A stretch of 43,574 bases of DNA from Pseudomonas sp. (lineage in GTDB: Bacteria; Pseudomonadota; Gammaproteobacteria; Pseudomonadales; Pseudomonadaceae): NCBI RefSeq assembly GCF_026224925.1, contig NZ_JAMFRV010000107.1:1-43574 (forward strand), read 5' to 3'. The notes under the pieces are model-generated. The model made no database searches. It saw nothing but the letters and a program-made list of their open reading frames with translations, and had not been told where the DNA came from. The number at the start of each line of letters is the position of its first letter. Positions within the stretch are counted from its first letter, which is position 1. Positions 41,681 through 43,574 of the stretch are shown here, one piece after another. The translations under genes and the position numbers were made by a program.

Positions 41681-42607
41681 ATGCGTGCTGCTGTCATTCA
41701 CGAGCGTAACGCCCCACCCGTACTGGAAGATTTCCCCGAGCCGCAAGCTCAGGATGGCGCCACCCTGATCGATGTCGACACTGCCGGGCTTGGTGGTTGG
41801 GATGTATTGGGTGCCTATCGACTGGGGGTGAGTTACCCCTGCGTCATTCGTGGTGAAGGAGTCGGTCGCACGGCGGATGGACGTCGGGTGTATTTCGGTG
41901 AGCGCTCGGTGCAGCCTTTCGGCGCTTTTGCCGAACGCACGTTGGTGCCGACCGAAGAAGTTTGGGACGTGCCAGACCATATCGACGACAAGACCGCGAT
42001 TAGTATGGGCATTGCCGCCACCGGCGCTATCGTGCCGCTGGAAAAGGCCAACATCCAGAAAGGTGAGAAGGTGCTGATCCTCGGCGCCACTGGCACGCTT
42101 GGCTTGATTGCCCTGCAATTGGCCCGGTACTTGGGCGCGGGTAAGGTCGTGGGCGCGGCGCGCTCGGAACAGGCCTTGCTTAGCCTCAAGTCCCGAGGTT
42201 TTGCCGATGAGGTGGTGCGTCTTGGTGGCGACGATGACACCGCTGCGCTTAAGGACGCCGCTGACGGTGGCTTTGACGTCGTACTGGATCTGGTCTGCGG
42301 ACAACCCTTGCTGTCATCACTCAAGGCGACCAACTGGGGTGCGCGCATCATGACCATCGGCACGGGTGCCGGACGCAAGATCGAGCTAGACATTGCCGAC
42401 CTGCTGTTCCGCAACCTTTCGTGCATTGGCACCGGACAGCGTCCGCCTGCAGATCGCCGGTTGATCTGGGAACGTTTGCTGGGGATTGCGCAAGAGCAGC
42501 ATATCCATGTGGATTACGCCGATTACACCCTAGAGCAGGCTGCAGAAGCTTGGGCAGCACAAGTCAAAGGTCCCCACGCGAAGATCACCGCCAGCATTCG
42601 TCGTTGA
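41681..42607 (+). CDS. Zinc-independent MDR-family (quinone oxidoreductase-like) reductase
   Basis: The track begins at 41633; the ATG at 41681 has AAGGAG 6 nt upstream and gives 308 residues starting MRAAVIHERNAPP. It has the MDR GroES-like N-terminal domain and a nucleotide-binding domain with ILGATGTLG. The Cys/His zinc ligands of alcohol dehydrogenases are missing, as in quinone oxidoreductases and enoyl reductases. It may reduce an activated double bond or quinone using NADPH. It is the last gene of the plus-strand block and converges with the AraC gene across a terminator-like hairpin. Confidence 0.88.
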   Translation: MRAAVIHERNAPPVLEDFPEPQAQDGATLIDVDTAGLGGWDVLGAYRLGVSYPCVIRGEGVGRTADGRRVYFGERSVQPFGAFAERTLVPTEEVWDVPDHIDDKTAISMGIAATGAIVPLEKANIQKGEKVLILGATGTLGLIALQLARYLGAGKVVGAARSEQALLSLKSRGFADEVVRLGGDDDTAALKDAADGGFDVVLDLVCGQPLLSSLKATNWGARIMTIGTGAGRKIELDIADLLFRNLSCIGTGQRPPADRRLIWERLLGIAQEQHIHVDYADYTLEQAAEAWAAQVKGPHAKITASIRR

Positions 42608-42616
42608 TGATGATTA

Positions 42617-42637
42617 CAGGCCGCCTTGTGCGGCCTG
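42617..42637. terminator. Hairpin between the convergent MDR and AraC genes
   Basis: CAGGCCGC-CTTGT-GCGGCCTG is a perfect 8-bp GC-rich stem with a 5-nt loop, 9 bp after the MDR stop and 3 bp after the AraC stop. The position fits a bidirectional terminator. Downstream T content is modest on both strands. Confidence 0.6.
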
Positions 42638-42640
42638 CAA

Positions 42641-43540
42641 TTATTGGCGCGAGCGAAACTGCTCGGGCGTGACGCCGACTTCCTTGCGGAAGGCCGCGGT
42701 AAACGCTGCGGCATTGAGGAAACCGGTTTGATAGGCGACCTGTTTGATCAACAGGCAGGGATCGCTGAGCAACGCCATGGCCTTGTTGATCCTCGCCTGC
42801 GCGGCGTAGCGCCGCAGGGTTACGCCGGTGGTGTTCTTGAAGTAGATCGACAGTTTGCGTACCGGCATGTCGCAGAGCCGGGCTAACTGATGCAGGGACA
42901 GTTCTTGTTCCGGCCCTGCGTCCAACAGTTCATTGAGTTGACGCAACTGGGCGGGTGACAGTTTGCCCTCGACGGTCGGCGTGGGTTGCCGGCCCAGGTA
43001 TTTGCCGCGCAGTTCCAGGGCAATGCTGGTCAACAGGTATTCGGTGTGTAGTGGGCTGGCAAACCCGGGTGCCGCGACCTCATCGGCCAGACGCTGCAAG
43101 GACGCATGCAGGTAGCGGTTTTCCAGGTTCAACATGCTGTCGTGGATGCAGCGTTCCCAGTCCCAGCGATACGCTGCGAGCGGGCCGAGGTTTGCGGGGT
43201 TGAACAGGCAGATCAGCGCTTTTTGCTGACAAACGTCGTGCCTGAGGTGAAAGGCAGTGTCGTGGGGGATGAACAGCAGCGGCCCCAAAGGTTTGAGGTG
43301 CGCGCACGAGTCACCGGAAAAGCTCCCTTGATTGTTTGTAGGGCCAGTTCGTTGCGGTTCGTCCGACGGCAACAGCAATCGGATCAGGCAACTGTTGTGG
43401 GTCTCGACCAACGCGGTTCCGCTGCTGGGCCAGGTGGCAAGCTCAAGGCGAATATCGAAGCCTTTCTGTGAGAATGCCGCTTCGGTATGGAAATGACCGG
43501 CGTGGGAGTCGTCGCATTCGCTGTAGTGAATAGCTTCCAT
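42641..43540 (-). CDS. AraC-family transcriptional regulator
   Basis: The 299-residue protein has a C-terminal AraC double helix-turn-helix (about 200-298): LSLHQLARLCDMPVRKLSIYFKNTTG, then IKQVAYQTGFLNAAAFTAAFRKEVGVTPEQFR. The N-terminal 180 residues are a weakly conserved sensor domain. AraC proteins of this layout usually activate a nearby catabolic operon on binding substrate. It is convergent with operon D and its target is probably one of the island promoters. AAGGT precedes the ATG and the start lies 34 bp from the right edge, so its promoter lies mostly outside the window. Confidence 0.92.
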   Translation of the reverse strand: MEAIHYSECDDSHAGHFHTEAAFSQKGFDIRLELATWPSSGTALVETHNSCLIRLLLPSDEPQRTGPTNNQGSFSGDSCAHLKPLGPLLFIPHDTAFHLRHDVCQQKALICLFNPANLGPLAAYRWDWERCIHDSMLNLENRYLHASLQRLADEVAAPGFASPLHTEYLLTSIALELRGKYLGRQPTPTVEGKLSPAQLRQLNELLDAGPEQELSLHQLARLCDMPVRKLSIYFKNTTGVTLRRYAAQARINKAMALLSDPCLLIKQVAYQTGFLNAAAFTAAFRKEVGVTPEQFRSRQ

Positions 43541-43574
43541 GTTTTACCTTCAGCCATTTTTGTTTTTTTCTGGA

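Noticed and set aside
1-43574. CRISPR arrays, tRNA/rRNA genes, insertion sequences, integrases or phage genes
   Set aside because: I read both strands for regular repeats, cloverleaf patterns and transposase or recombinase motifs and saw none; short RNAs without strong structure could be missed by eye.

Overview
The window looks like a chromosomal segment of a Pseudomonas (fluorescens/putida-type gamma-proteobacterium). The reasons are moderate-to-high GC coding sequence with strong Shine-Dalgarno sites, a Pseudomonas-style chemoreceptor signalling tip, paired DUF1302/DUF1329 genes, an OprB-type porin and a gamma-alpha-beta FAD sugar/alcohol dehydrogenase. I see no rRNA, tRNA, CRISPR array, insertion sequence, integrase or phage gene. 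The assignment rests on gene families only; no database search was possible.

Layout. (1) 1-2564, minus strand: a truncated M20 amidohydrolase, a TRIC/UPF0126 membrane protein preceded by an 11-codon mini-ORF and a hairpin, and a NodD/NahR-type LysR regulator. (2) 2977-11746, plus strand: a small secreted protein, an OprB-like porin, a three-part membrane-bound dehydrogenase (gamma, FAD/Fe-S alpha, tri-heme cytochrome c), then an AaeB-like FUSC / DUF1656 / HlyD efflux trio. This reads as uptake across the outer membrane, periplasmic oxidation into the respiratory chain, and export of an acidic or toxic product. (3) 11789-19106, minus strand, operon A: GMC alcohol oxidoreductase, aldehyde dehydrogenase, DUF1302 outer-membrane barrel, DUF1329 periplasmic protein, an unknown 90-residue protein and an alpha/beta hydrolase, with a divergent TetR gene. 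(4) 20063-22093: a methyl-accepting chemotaxis protein, divergent from operon B. (5) 22319-28510, plus strand, operon B: a double-length family III CoA-transferase whose first half lacks the usual catalytic Asp, an SDR, an acyl-CoA dehydrogenase of the ACAD10/11-LvaC type, an APH-type kinase of the ACAD10/11-LvaA type, and another SDR; a small secreted protein follows. (6) 28982-33324, minus strand: a TetR regulator and a fused IorA/IorB-type 2-oxoacid:ferredoxin oxidoreductase. (7) 33667-42607, plus strand, operon D: a second DUF1302/DUF1329 pair, an SDR, a limonene-epoxide-hydrolase-like SnoaL-fold protein, a second and atypical APH-type protein, another SDR, an MFS transporter and a zinc-free MDR reductase. 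A convergent AraC regulator closes the window.

How the genes may work together (inference). From about 11.8 kb to 43.5 kb the window looks like one large catabolic island for an unidentified hydrophobic alcohol, ester or lactone, possibly terpenoid-like. Two outer-membrane modules could handle entry. A hydrolase, GMC enzyme and aldehyde dehydrogenase could give a carboxylic acid, and the CoA-transferase would activate it. The adjoining ACAD and kinase are the two halves of the mammalian ACAD10/ACAD11 architecture and resemble LvaC/LvaA of levulinate catabolism. They suggest that a hydroxyacyl-CoA is phosphorylated and the phosphate eliminated so that the chain can enter beta-oxidation. Four SDRs, the epoxide-hydrolase-like protein and the 2-oxoacid oxidoreductase would handle further steps. 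The chemoreceptor gene between the operons suggests that the cell also swims toward the substrate.
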